A DNA stretch of 13,853 nucleotides from Nephromyces sp. MM_2019. Taxonomy: Eukaryota; Apicomplexa; Aconoidasida; Nephromycida. The notes beneath the pieces were generated by a model. The model worked only from the letters and a program-made list of their open reading frames with translations. It was not told the origin of the DNA and made no database searches. Positions 1 to 9,600 of the stretch are shown piece by piece (position 1 is the stretch's first letter; the number at the start of each line of letters is the position of its first letter). The position numbers were made by a program, and so were the translations under genes. The stretch is taken from NCBI GenBank assembly GCA_015657535.1, contig JADHZB010001580.1:3778-17630 (forward strand), read 5' to 3'.

Positions 1-4
1 CTCC

Positions 5-16
5 CACACACACACA
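5..16. repeat. (CA)6 run in the upstream intron of the first gene
   Basis: Twelve bases of alternating CA in the intron tail, about 20 bp before the acceptor TAG at 34-36. Confidence 0.8.
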
Positions 17-36
17 TATTATAAATTTGTGTGTAG

Positions 37-703
37 ATACTTGGATTTTCTGAAAAATGGAATCGTGAGAGATGTTTAGGGAAACACATCTATGAGTTAT
101 ATTTACCAAATGATCATTTTGATCAAAAACCTCCATGTCCATCATCTGATACACACCTAGCATCAAATACATCGTTTATAAAGGATGATTTAACTAAGAA
201 TAGTCGTTCATATATATTTCATGAACATGTGCATGAAACTAACACACCCCTGGAAAAATTAGATAAGTGTGTAACAGATGAGGCCCAACACATGATTTCA
301 ACATCAACTGAGTCACCTGATTTCTTACTCTCTCCGTCTGGCCAATATAACATCAACCCATCATTCAACACAATGTTACACACACCTAAAGAAAATATGA
401 TAATTGAGAATCAAAGGATTGATTCAACCTCTATCAATCTATCAACCACTGATACACACACATCTCCTGATTATATATACCCCTCTAATGAAGGTATTGT
501 TAATAAATTCCCATTTTATTCACCTATTGGGAATACTCCTATAATAAGCCATGAAGAATGGTTGGCTCCACGTGCACAAGCTGTTAAATGGCTTAATTTA
601 GATGTTATTGATACAACCTTTGTTGAAACACACACAGATTTCTTAAAGTAATTATACATGTTCAGAAAATGTATATAATAAGGGGTGTGAGTGTGTGGAT
701 ATT

Positions 704-739
<36 letters not shown>

Positions 740-907
740 AAAGAGAGAGAAAATGGGTGAATTTTATTTTTGGGATGTGTATATATATATGTGAATGTAT
801 ATATATGAATGTATAGATAGAACATGTATATATATAGACATATATATTCTTAATTTGGTTTACTTCAATCTATATGTTTTTCTCATTATATATGTATCGA
901 TGTATTG

Positions 908-941
<34 letters not shown>

Positions 942-1331
942 GCTACATTGAACAAATACTATAGATACTTTGATTTTGTTTTTCTTGATATATATACAAC
1001 ACAATACTTAGGGTCATCTTTTTCAACTATTTATAACTATATATATATATATATATATATATAATTATAAATAGTTTATATATTGATAAATGAATGTGTG
1101 TAGATACATAAATTATATTTATTATACCTATATCATATTTTTACACATTTTTTAATAACATTTAACAGGCATTGTTTTTACCAAGTTAGTCGTGAAATTG
1201 TGGATGATATAAGGGAAGTTATAACAACTGGTGTTAGAGCACAAGAACGAATTTCTCGACTTGATAAGAGGAGAGGAAATGTGTTTTGTTTTAGGGTAGC
1301 ACCTGCTAATGTTAAAAGTATATATGGTTAA
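37..1331 (+). CDS. Unrecognised protein, 3' part only (two terminal exons)
   Basis: I do not recognise this protein. Two exons are supported: 37-647 and 1169-1331. The first must begin after an in-frame TAG at 34-36, which is itself a good acceptor (GTGTGTAG). The reading frame then runs open for 203 codons to a donor AA/GTAATT. The second exon follows TTTAACAG; the phase-2 join restores a Lys codon and gives 53 more codons before TAA. The visible 257 residues start with a Trp/Arg/Cys-containing stretch (ILGFSEKWNRERC) and continue through about 130 Ser/Thr/Asn-rich, probably disordered residues with many Thr-His and Thr-Pro pairs. They end in a more ordered tail with HEEWLAPRAQAVKWL, a charged helix-like part (SREIVDDIREVITTGVRAQE) and VFCFRVAPANVKSIYG. 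The 5' part lies outside the window. I am sure of the coding frame and fairly sure of the splice; the function is unknown. Confidence 0.7.
703..751. repeat. Compound (TA)n-(GA)n microsatellite
   Basis: An uninterrupted TA run of about 19 bases passes directly into (AG)9, three extra A, then a further GA run up to about 751. It lies in the intron of the first gene. The purine-only half is on the + (transcribed sense) strand. Confidence 0.95.
911..938. repeat. (AT)14 microsatellite
   Basis: Pure alternating AT for 28 bases inside the intron of the first gene, with shorter imperfect TATATG runs around 780-845. Confidence 0.95.
1025..1076. repeat. 52-bp near-perfect palindrome around an AT core
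   Basis: The left arm AACTATTTATAA (1025-1036) and the right arm TTATAAATAGTT (1065-1076) are exact reverse complements. They flank 26 bases of alternating TA (1038-1063). Only the pair 1037 (C) and 1064 (A) fails to match. The whole 52 bp could therefore fold into one hairpin or cruciform. It lies in the intron of the first gene. Confidence 0.95.
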
Positions 1332-1931
1332 CTACATATATAGTACTTGTACACTTTAATTAATAGTTACACCTTTGAGTTAGTAATTACACACTTGAAT
1401 TAGTAGTCACACACATGGATTAGTACTTTAATATTTTAACTTCGTTTTTATACATTTGAATTAGTAGGCACACTCTTAATTGGTGCTTACACATATAAAT
1501 AGTGCTCACACACCTATATAGTACTTACACATATCAATATAGTACTAACATATATATAGCACTTACACACGCCTATATAGTACTTACACACGCCTATATA
1601 GTACTTACACACACCTATATAGCACTTACACATATCTATATAGTACTTACACACGCCTATATAGTACTTACACACGCCTATATAGTACTTACACACACCT
1701 ATACTTACACACACCTATACTTACACACATATCTATATAGTTCTTACACATTTCTACATAGTTCTTACACATTTCTACATAGTTCTTACACATTTCTACA
1801 TAGTTCTTACACATATTTTCATTATGCTAACGCACACCAATATAATGCTAACACACACCAATATAAGGCTAACATATCTGAACAAAGTTCACACATACAT
1901 AGAGTTCAACTCAGTAGAGCTTACACACATT
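1332..1931 (+). repeat. Degenerate tandem minisatellite, units of about 20-21 bp
   Basis: Diverged units related to TATATAGTACTTACACAC plus two or three bases repeat from the stop codon of the first gene to about 1931, roughly 29 units. Units at about 1555-1690 are nearly identical at 21 bp. Toward the left they drift to forms such as TTGAATTAGTAGTCACACA. Toward the right there is a block of TTCTACATAGTTCTTACACA units, then CCAATATAATGCTAACACACA. Because 21 is a multiple of three and the unit lacks stops in one frame, an open frame of 143 codons (1502-1933) and one on the opposite strand appear. These follow from the repeat and I do not call a gene. The array fills the 3' flank, and perhaps the 3' UTR, of the first gene. 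Confidence 0.85.
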
Positions 1932-2194
1932 AAGGAAAATCAAATTACTAAACCTACCGAATTTTTTTTATTTCTTTGATAATTTAGAATGAATATCAAA
2001 CTCGATCGCTTTGTTTATATGGACACATCTAACTATATCATATAACTTTATACTGCTTATGTTTAAAGATATGCATATACATGTAACACCACTCATTTTT
2101 TTATAATACAATTTTTCAATTTATACCAACATAACTTAAAGTTATATTTATAAGAAACTTTTACTAATTTATTATACACTCAAGTATGTACCCT

Positions 2195-2260
2195 CACACA
2201 CACACACACACATACATACATATACACATATATATATATATACACACATGCATACACATT
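2195..2260. repeat. Compound (CA)n/(TACA)n/(TA)n microsatellite
   Basis: (CA)9 at 2195-2212 passes into CATACATACA, then TATA runs and further CACATGCATACAC. It is intergenic, between the convergent first gene and DPH1. Confidence 0.95.
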
Positions 2261-2479
2261 ACATATATACATAAACATACATAACATTACATAATTTTTA
2301 TGGATGATTCATTTTTGTAAATATGCAATGTAAAATATTAGCATCTTCTTGTTTTTTTTATAAGTAAAAGATAATATAAACCAAAAAAATAAAATTAAAA
2401 AAATATAAGAATTTGATGTGTTTAGTTACAAATCAAATAAAAATTCTAATATAAATCCATATTATATATATTATATAAA

Positions 2480-2524
2480 TGTGTGTGATATATATATATA
2501 TATATATATATCTGTGTGTGTGTG
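2480..2524. repeat. (GT)n-(AT)n-(GT)n compound microsatellite
   Basis: A short GTGTGTG, an AT run of about 24 bases (2488-2511) and a second GT run up to 2524 form a sandwich that ends about 25 bp beyond the DPH1 stop codon. It probably falls in the DPH1 3' UTR or just after it. Confidence 0.9.
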
Positions 2525-2549
2525 ATATTTATAGTAATTTTAGTCTGAT

Positions 2550-4619
2550 TTATTTTCCATATTGGATTGAATTATGTAGTTGTTTCCCTTTCATTTCTCT
2601 CTTAAGCGCTAATTTTTTTCGAATAAGTGCTTTCTTATCAAGTTGATCATCATTTTGTAATCTGTTTTGTTGTGGTCTATTATTTGCTACAAACAAAATA
2701 ATAAAATTTTCGTTAAAATCAAATATATAATTGGAAAATATATTTTTCTAGATTTTACTATATATGTTTAATTATATAGTTTAATAGTTCAATGCTTTAA
2801 AAATTTATAGTTTAATAATTCATTCTATAACTTAATAGTTAAATATAATTATATATATAATTGTATATTAGTTTATATATCTATTTAGAATATGTAAAAT
2901 CATCATTTATTTTAAAGTAAATTTACCTTCATGATAATTTGTCCAAGCACCCCCTTCTTTAGAGTAGAAATCCATTGGATAAACTACGAAAGGAAGAAAT
3001 AATATAATTTACACATTATATTTATTCAAAATTCTAGTTAATTAATAATAAATATTATAATTGAAAAATGAATATACCTATAAATAGTGTGATTATTAGA
3101 TATATGTGTAAATTAATACGTATAATTGTAATGGATATAATATAAATTTAAACTGTTTGATTATTACATGTGTGTGTATATTAGTACATATAGTTGTAAT
3201 CGATACACAATTAATATAATTTGTGTGATTATTAAATAAAAATGTGTGTATGGTTTCATACCTGAAAGATATTGTTGATTACCAAAAGCAACAAATGCTT
3301 CATAAGGGTTAAGTAGAGGTTTGTGGAAGTAGTGGCCCCAATCAATAGATAATCTTGGGCAAGCAATCTAAAATGGATGATATATTAAAGGTTTTCATAA
3401 AGAAATGATCAAAATTTTATTTTCTTGGGGTTGGTACCTGTATAAATGCATCTATCTTAGCTAAATTCTTGAGTTTGTAGGGTAAAATTTCACACATCAA
3501 AATTGTGAAGTGAACTTTTCCAGCTCGTGTTAAGAGGGCTTGAATAGCTTCAACAATCTTAATGTTTCCTTGTCTACCAAGTGTACCCATAACTACACCT
3601 ATAGTCTTGGCATGTTGTGCTGCTACAATAGCAGCTTTCCGATTAGTGTGTAGTAGATCATGATCATAATACTCTCTGAAAAGTTTTCTTGTAAACGGGT
3701 CATATCTATAGAATTGGATAGATGGGTTTTGTATAAGTGCACTCTCCAAGTGGAAGCGACCATCAGCTACAAAAATTGCACAATCTATAGTTGATTTGAA
3801 ATTGTTTTCATTCTTCACAAATTTTTCGGTTATATTTTTGGATGTATTGTTAGAAATATTTTCTAAAGATTTCTTTGGTATGTCGGGATTAGACTCTGGA
3901 GTATTTTTACATGTTATTGTGACTGCCTTGATTTTATCTTCAATTTCACTGGTTTCAGAGATTTTAGATGTTGTTGAGAGATTATTATTATTAAAGTTTT
4001 TATTTATGGGTAGCTGCAATATAGGTGATGTACAACCTAATACCTCTCCAGATGTGAGTGGTGTTTTCTGGGGTATGAATGGGGCATACTCAAAAAATTC
4101 GTCATCCTTTATCATCTGACCACATCCGTGCAGAGGCTTGACGTATTGAATAGTAGACATAAGAGCAAATTGTGTGTTAGGATCGAAATTGAGTTTGAGT
4201 GTTTCGTAAAGGTGTGTTGGGTCAAACAAAATATCTACAAAAACATACATACAATTGAGAAGTGTTACGCTGATAGGTACTAGGCAGGAGTGACCGTAAT
4301 GTACAAGCAAGTCACAACCAATAGCCCTAGCTGCGAAGTCATCGATACAACATGCGCCATAGGTAACATCTCCCATGATTGTGACACTCAACTTATGAGT
4401 GGTAAACTTTTTCAATATCTGGCTTATCTGAGTAGAGTATGTGAGAAGGCCTTCAGGGAATTGCAGAGCTACATGTTGTACCTTGTTGGCTTCTATCCTC
4501 TTGAGGGTTTTATATACTTCAAAATTATAATCAGGTGGTAGGCATTGAGCTATCCATTTATCTATCTCAGGGTCAGAATTGAAATTCTTGAGATTTGGTA
4601 TGTTATTATATGCTATCAT
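2550..4619 (-). CDS. DPH1: Diphthamide biosynthesis protein 1 (2-(3-amino-3-carboxypropyl)histidine synthase subunit 1)
   Basis: DPH1, with DPH2, uses a [4Fe-4S] cluster and S-adenosylmethionine to place a 3-amino-3-carboxypropyl group on the target histidine of elongation factor 2 in the cytosol, the first step of diphthamide synthesis. I join four exons: 4619-3438, 3367-3262, 2983-2927 and 2686-2550, giving 493 residues. Family signatures are [16 protein letters not shown] and ALQFPEGLL near the N terminus, [13 protein letters not shown] (about 87-99), [17 protein letters not shown] and, across exons 1 and 2, [11 protein letters not shown], then YPMDFY in exon 3. The three cluster cysteines expected for the family fit C90 or C91, C196 (LGCTSP) and C397. 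Residues about 200-275 are an Asn/Ser/Lys-rich insertion. The start is the first ATG after an in-frame stop. The last exon gives a Lys-rich tail ending SIQYGK; without that splice the protein would stop at 2907 after GKFTLK. Gene identity is very secure and the last exon is likely. Confidence 0.92.
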
Positions 4620-5344
4620 CTTAGATGATTTTGGTATAAATGAAAGAAAACAGCTATAGTTATCTATGAATCATATCTATAAATTTGACTCGAAGCATCT
4701 TCAAATTAGGATTTATACTTTGAGGAGAAATTATTATAAAGTCTAAATTAGTTTGTTTTTTGTGATATATTTATAAGCTGCTCTTCATATTAATGTAGCC
4801 TCTACCTTATTCAAATGTACTAATCATTTATTACATGTTTGATGATCGTGTTAACAAACAATAACTTACACATTTACAAATATATAATCTAGTTTTCGGT
4901 GTCATTATACATTTGCTCTTTAATGCTTAGAATTAGTATTCATCCATTAACTTCTTTTTCACTTGTTACTATATATATAATTCAATTTTCAAGCCTTTGG
5001 TACAAGTTTGATAAAATGCTAATCTAATCTTTTTAAATCAATATACAATCTTAGGTTATTAGTGTTTCAAAAGTGCTAATTTAAACTAAATCTTAATTAT
5101 ATTGATAATTATACCTCATGCGAAGTATATTTATGTTAAATTAGATTGAAAAGTACAAATTTGTGTATAATTAGGGCCATTTTATATAGAGGGTTGAAAT
5201 TATTGTTTTATATTAAAAATGAAAGATGATAAAAATTTGAATCTTCAGTGAGGAAATATTTTTAAGTTGCTATGATATATTCGACTAAACAAAAAACTTT
5301 ATTGCGATTCTATATCCTTTATTAATATATCCAAATTTTCATGT
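4620..5344. other. Intergenic region between DPH1 and FabG
   Basis: These 725 bp lie between the start of DPH1 and the stop codon of FabG, both on the - strand. They should contain the DPH1 promoter and the FabG 3' end. I see no reading frame, RNA gene or marked repeat; the sequence is AT-rich with scattered T and A runs. Confidence 0.6.
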
Positions 5345-6652
5345 TCATGTCATTGCACCATCAACTGGGATAACCTTACCATTGATATAACTCGACTGGT
5401 CAGAAGCCAGGAACGCAACCAAATTTGATACCTGATTTATAAGTTTGAGTTAAAAATAAATTTAATTATATATCTAGAGATATTCAAGTAAACTAACATC
5501 ATCAGGTGTTCCTAGTGTGCCCGCAGGAATATTTCTCAGTGCTGCAGCCTGTCAATTGGAAAAGTTTAGGCTTGTGTGTATGACTAGCTAATTGTAACAA
5601 AATAATTTCATACCTTTGCTGCATCAGTCATCTTATCTGTCATAGCACTGCGGATGAAGCCTGGAGCAACAGCATTGACAGTAATCCCTCTTGATGCAAC
5701 TTCTTTAGATAGAGTTTTAGTAAAGCCAATTAAACCCGCCTTAGCTGCTGCATAATTTGCCTGACCTACATTGCCTGTTATTCCAACTACACTTGCCATA
5801 TTAATAATCCTACCGAATTTTTTTTTAGTCATTGCTCTTAATAAGCCTGAAGTAAAATAGAATGCTGAGTTTAAATTTGTGTTGATGACATCGTCCCACT
5901 GTTCATGGCTCATTCTCAACATGAGGTTATCTTTTGTGATCCCAGCATTATTGACTAATATCTCAATTGGTCCATGTTCCTCAATTAATTGGTCGCATAA
6001 TTTTTTTACACTAGGGCCATCTGATACGTCCACTCCATAGGCATATGCATCACAACCATAAGATTTCAAGGAGTCAGCGACTTCTTCACAGGATTTCTAA
6101 AATATGTTAAGCGTTTAAGACTTCAGATGAACCAGATAAATAAAATATAACTTATTAACCTGTGATTTTGATATACAAAGAATCTTAGATACACCACTCT
6201 GTGCAAGAGTTTCTGCTACTTTTTTACCTATACCTCTGCTCGCTCCCGTAACTAATGCAATACGGTCTTGACCAAATGTGAGTGGAAAATGACCATTTCC
6301 AGAGGCTGACAAACGATTTTCGGGAACCTTTATGACAAGTTTAAAAAGTAGGTATCTAATATTTTGTTTTAAATTCAAGACCAATAAGTTAATTATTCGA
6401 TTAGAAGTGAATTCAAAAACCAAGGAAGAAATAATTTGGAATGTATGTGCCATAATCATTTGAAAGTGTACTAACCTCCAGGGATGGATTCCATGATAGA
6501 GAGCTTAGTTGATTTGGACTCGATTTAAAGCTTGTTGTTAGTTTGATGATATTATTCAAGCATATAATGGTGATGAATAAGATGCTCAGATTTATTGAAT
6601 AGGGTTTATAGTCTCTCATTTTAAAATCAGTTATGTTATTAAGTTTATCCAA
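5345..6652 (-). CDS. fabG: 3-oxoacyl-[acyl-carrier-protein] reductase, probably apicoplast-targeted
   Basis: FabG reduces 3-oxoacyl-ACP to 3-hydroxyacyl-ACP with NADPH, the first reduction in each round of type II fatty-acid synthesis. Five exons (6652-6476, 6327-6160, 6096-5614, 5548-5498, 5431-5345) give 321 residues. All four introns (148, 63, 65 and 66 bp) are phase 0. The short-chain dehydrogenase core shows the cofactor motif TGASRGIG (86-93), NNAG (164-167), N189, S217 (NMASVVGITGNVGQ), Y230 and K234 (YAAAK), and APGFI. This is the full Asn-Ser-Tyr-Lys set. The end reads YINGKVIPVDGAMT, where many relatives have DGG. Exon 1 carries a hydrophobic segment (SILFITIICLNNII) followed by a Ser/Asn/Lys-rich part, as in bipartite apicoplast leaders. 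The start may be the ATG at 6652 or the in-frame ATG at 6619, which puts the hydrophobic core closer to the N terminus. Enzyme identity is very secure; targeting is inferred. Confidence 0.93.
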
Positions 6653-9600
6653 TCTAACACTGAATTTTGGATAGTACCTTATAAAATAAGTATTATAGAA
6701 AGTAATTTTTTATACACAAATTAAGATCTAGAGATTTTTTAGTTCCGAGTGTATGTGTAAGAAACTCCCAAGAGGTGCGGGATTTATAGAAGCTTTCATT
6801 CTTAGGTTGCTAAAGAAAATATTTATACGAGGTATTTCGACCTAGAATAGGCTAATTGAAACCTATTCTGTTATTGCTATGAATAAGCAAGAATATTGTT
6901 GACAAATATATAATAAATTTTTATTCTATACTCCCAACTCAAATACTCTGAACATGAGTACTGAGTAGCAACCTCTCGCTTAAATTAGCTCTATATTGTG
7001 TTTAACCTAATGATACCTTGAAATATTTATATGGTTATAGAAAAATTAATCCAGATAAACTGCTTGAATTTGGATAAAGAGAAATAGTTAGTGAGTAGAT
7101 CATTTTTGAAATATTACTCGGGTGTATGTATAAGCAGTTTTCTGAAAAATGAAAATCAATAAGATATTAAAAAATTACGTATAAAGCATGACTTAGCTAT
7201 TAGCTGTTGATTCATTTATATATGTATATATATATCTATATATATTCATCAAACACACTATAAATCAACTTTTAGTAAAGGTTGTATTAGGTTCCTAAGC
7301 AAGAAATTTTGTTTCAGCTCCAAAATCGACTTTTTTTTTTAATATTAGAAATCCTGATTATTATGTTTTCTCCATTATTAATTTATCCGAAAGAGAATAA
7401 ATGTCGTATAAATAAGCTTCATTCGATGGCTTGCTAGAAGCTATACATAAAGCTTAAACATTAGTATTTTTAATCCTAATCGACTAACAAGATTCGTAAA
7501 ATCTGCTTAAGTTTTAATATTTATGGTGATTATATCACAATTGTCACTAGGTTTAGCCCAACAGTTTTAGTTAGCAAAATTCAACTATTACTCACAATGA
7601 ACTCAAATGTTTAAGTTATTAAACAACAAAATATTTACAATAGATCATCAAAGAATTACTAAAAATGTTTAATTTCTTTATTAATTCAGTCTGTAAGTCT
7701 ACTATTTAGTTATACTTGTTGAATGCTTTTTAAAAGTTGTATATTATAACTAGTCTTTTGAATTATGTAATAAATGAGTCATTTGATAATTCTCAAATCT
7801 AAAAAATTATTTTAGACGTAAATTGCAACACTTGAGAATATATTTTTATTTGTTTAAAGTATCTGTGATAGTGAAGCTGTTAAGCACTAAGTTTTATTTT
7901 GTTTTAATCATTCTCCAATAAAGTTTGAAGGAATTTTTACTTCATTAATAATTTGGATGAACTACATTTATTTATAAGCAAATTCCTTTTTCTCATTCTC
8001 ATATAAAAAATATATATATATACATACATATCACAAAAAGCTAAAGATTTCAGACAAATCGTCATAGGAAGAGTTTTGTATGCTTACATAATTGAGTATT
8101 AAAAGAAAATTTGCTAGGTGAAAAATGTTTGACTTTTTCACTTTAATCAAATAATGAAAGAAATTTAAGACAAAAGATGTTTCTTAAATTAATCAATACG
8201 AGTGCATGGAATTTGCCAATCTAGTGCAAATGTGTAATTTCTTGAAAAAAGTATTTGACGTGTTAAAAGCCCTTAAGTTGATCCCTATAACATCCTAATT
8301 AAACTCATTTTAAAAATAGCACACACGTTAATTCATTGCACACCCATCAATAATACTAATCTTTAAACTTAGTAAAGTTTAATTTTTTCGGGTAAAACAA
8401 GATTATTTATTTTCAAGAGGGTTGAAACTACCACGCAATAGCGATACACATTCAGATAGAAAAACTAATCTCGAAGAAAGTTAATTTCAGCCTTGATATT
8501 AAAACATATTTCTGGACTGAATTGACTAAAAGTGCATGCTCATTATGTACAAATTAATTCTTATTCATCTAGTTTTGAGATAAAGAACATTTTCTGTTAA
8601 CGCAAGTTAGAAGTAGAATAGCGCAATTATTTACAAACATGCTTACACACATTGCGCACACAGCTTAAATCAATTGAAAAATAACATCATCAAGAGCTAT
8701 AAAGCATGCTACAAAAAGGTTATTTCGTAAAGCGTCTTCGATTCGTTCGCACATTCATTCTTCAGTGGTGTTAGATTCTCTCATGATGTAATGAATGTTT
8801 TATTAAACATTTCACTCATCAACAATACTTTTCGAGGGAAGAAAACTTTACACATTTAGATTACAAACAAACTAATCTTAATTAGTATATATATGCAATT
8901 ATTATTATCCAACAAACCATCAGATATATATTTCTGATATGTCTTGAGCCTCAATATATAATTGGAATTCTTGGGTGAAAAACACCTTTTATCTTTTCAA
9001 TTTTTTACAATGTGTTCCACAAATGCACACTCATTCATTTGTATAGTTTTTACATTCTTTATTTTTGGGATAGCTCCTTAAAATCCCATGCAAAACTTTA
9101 AATGTTGATTATTGAGCTGCCAGCAGCTATCTGAACGATATCTTAATATATCTAAAACATTTGTTCACAATTATATACATTATCGGAATACCAGCATAGA
9201 TGAATATTATTTCTAATGATTCTAACATTAAAGAGTATAAGAAGCTTTACCAAGCTATCTCATAGCACCCAACAAAGATAGCATCAAGAATCTTTATTCT
9301 CCAACAACGAAATTGTTTGATACCAAATATGGCTGTCGACATGATTCTAGATATTATTACAAAAATGATTCGAAATAACTTAATCTAGTTCTGTCTCTCA
9401 AATAATTTTGAATATTGATTACTAGCTTAAATTTTCAAAACAATCAGCAATGTTCCTCATATAATCATAACTAATATGTCTCCTCAATTATAATTTTAAT
9501 AACCCTGAAGATCACACTGTATTTAATTTTCTGGGCTCTTTGTATATTTAACAATCTTGATGGGCTAAAATTTAACTTATTTTCGCATCCAATACATAAC

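Larger units (their letters stand above)
648..1168 (+). other. 521-bp intron rich in simple repeats
   Basis: This interval separates the two visible exons of the first gene. It starts GTAATT and ends TTTAACAG. It holds most of the simple repeats of the left end: a compound (TA)n-(GA)n run, several short TATA runs, a pure (AT)14 run and an AT-core palindrome. All three forward frames have many stops and no exon-like stretch is visible inside. It is far longer than most introns of this window (62-77 bp), mainly because of repeat growth. Confidence 0.65.
1932..2549. other. AT-rich intergenic stretch between convergent genes
   Basis: This stretch separates the first gene's repeat tail from the 3' end of DPH1. 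It holds no reading frame of note on either strand. Apart from microsatellites at about 2195-2260 and 2480-2524, it is AT-rich sequence with long A and T runs. Both flanking genes end here, so it should hold their 3' processing signals, but I could not single one out. Confidence 0.6.

Noticed and set aside
1502..1933. Open frame of 143 codons with Thr-His-Tyr repeats, and a 66-codon frame on the opposite strand
   Set aside because: Both come from the 21-bp satellite, whose length is a multiple of three. Their composition is only repeat sequence, with no start context or homology.
3796..4541. Open frames on the + strand opposite DPH1 (107 and 83 codons)
   Set aside because: They are shadows of the DPH1 coding frame and have no family similarity.
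6115..6475. Frame that extends FabG exon 2 upstream from an ATG at 6459
   Set aside because: The upstream part is the first FabG intron; use of this start would lose the signal sequence, and the exon 1 join is phase-correct.
8617..8790. Short overlapping open stretches (e.g. NSAIIYKHAYTHCAHS) on the + strand
   Set aside because: Two frames are open at once over the same bases, which points to local C-rich composition and not to coding.
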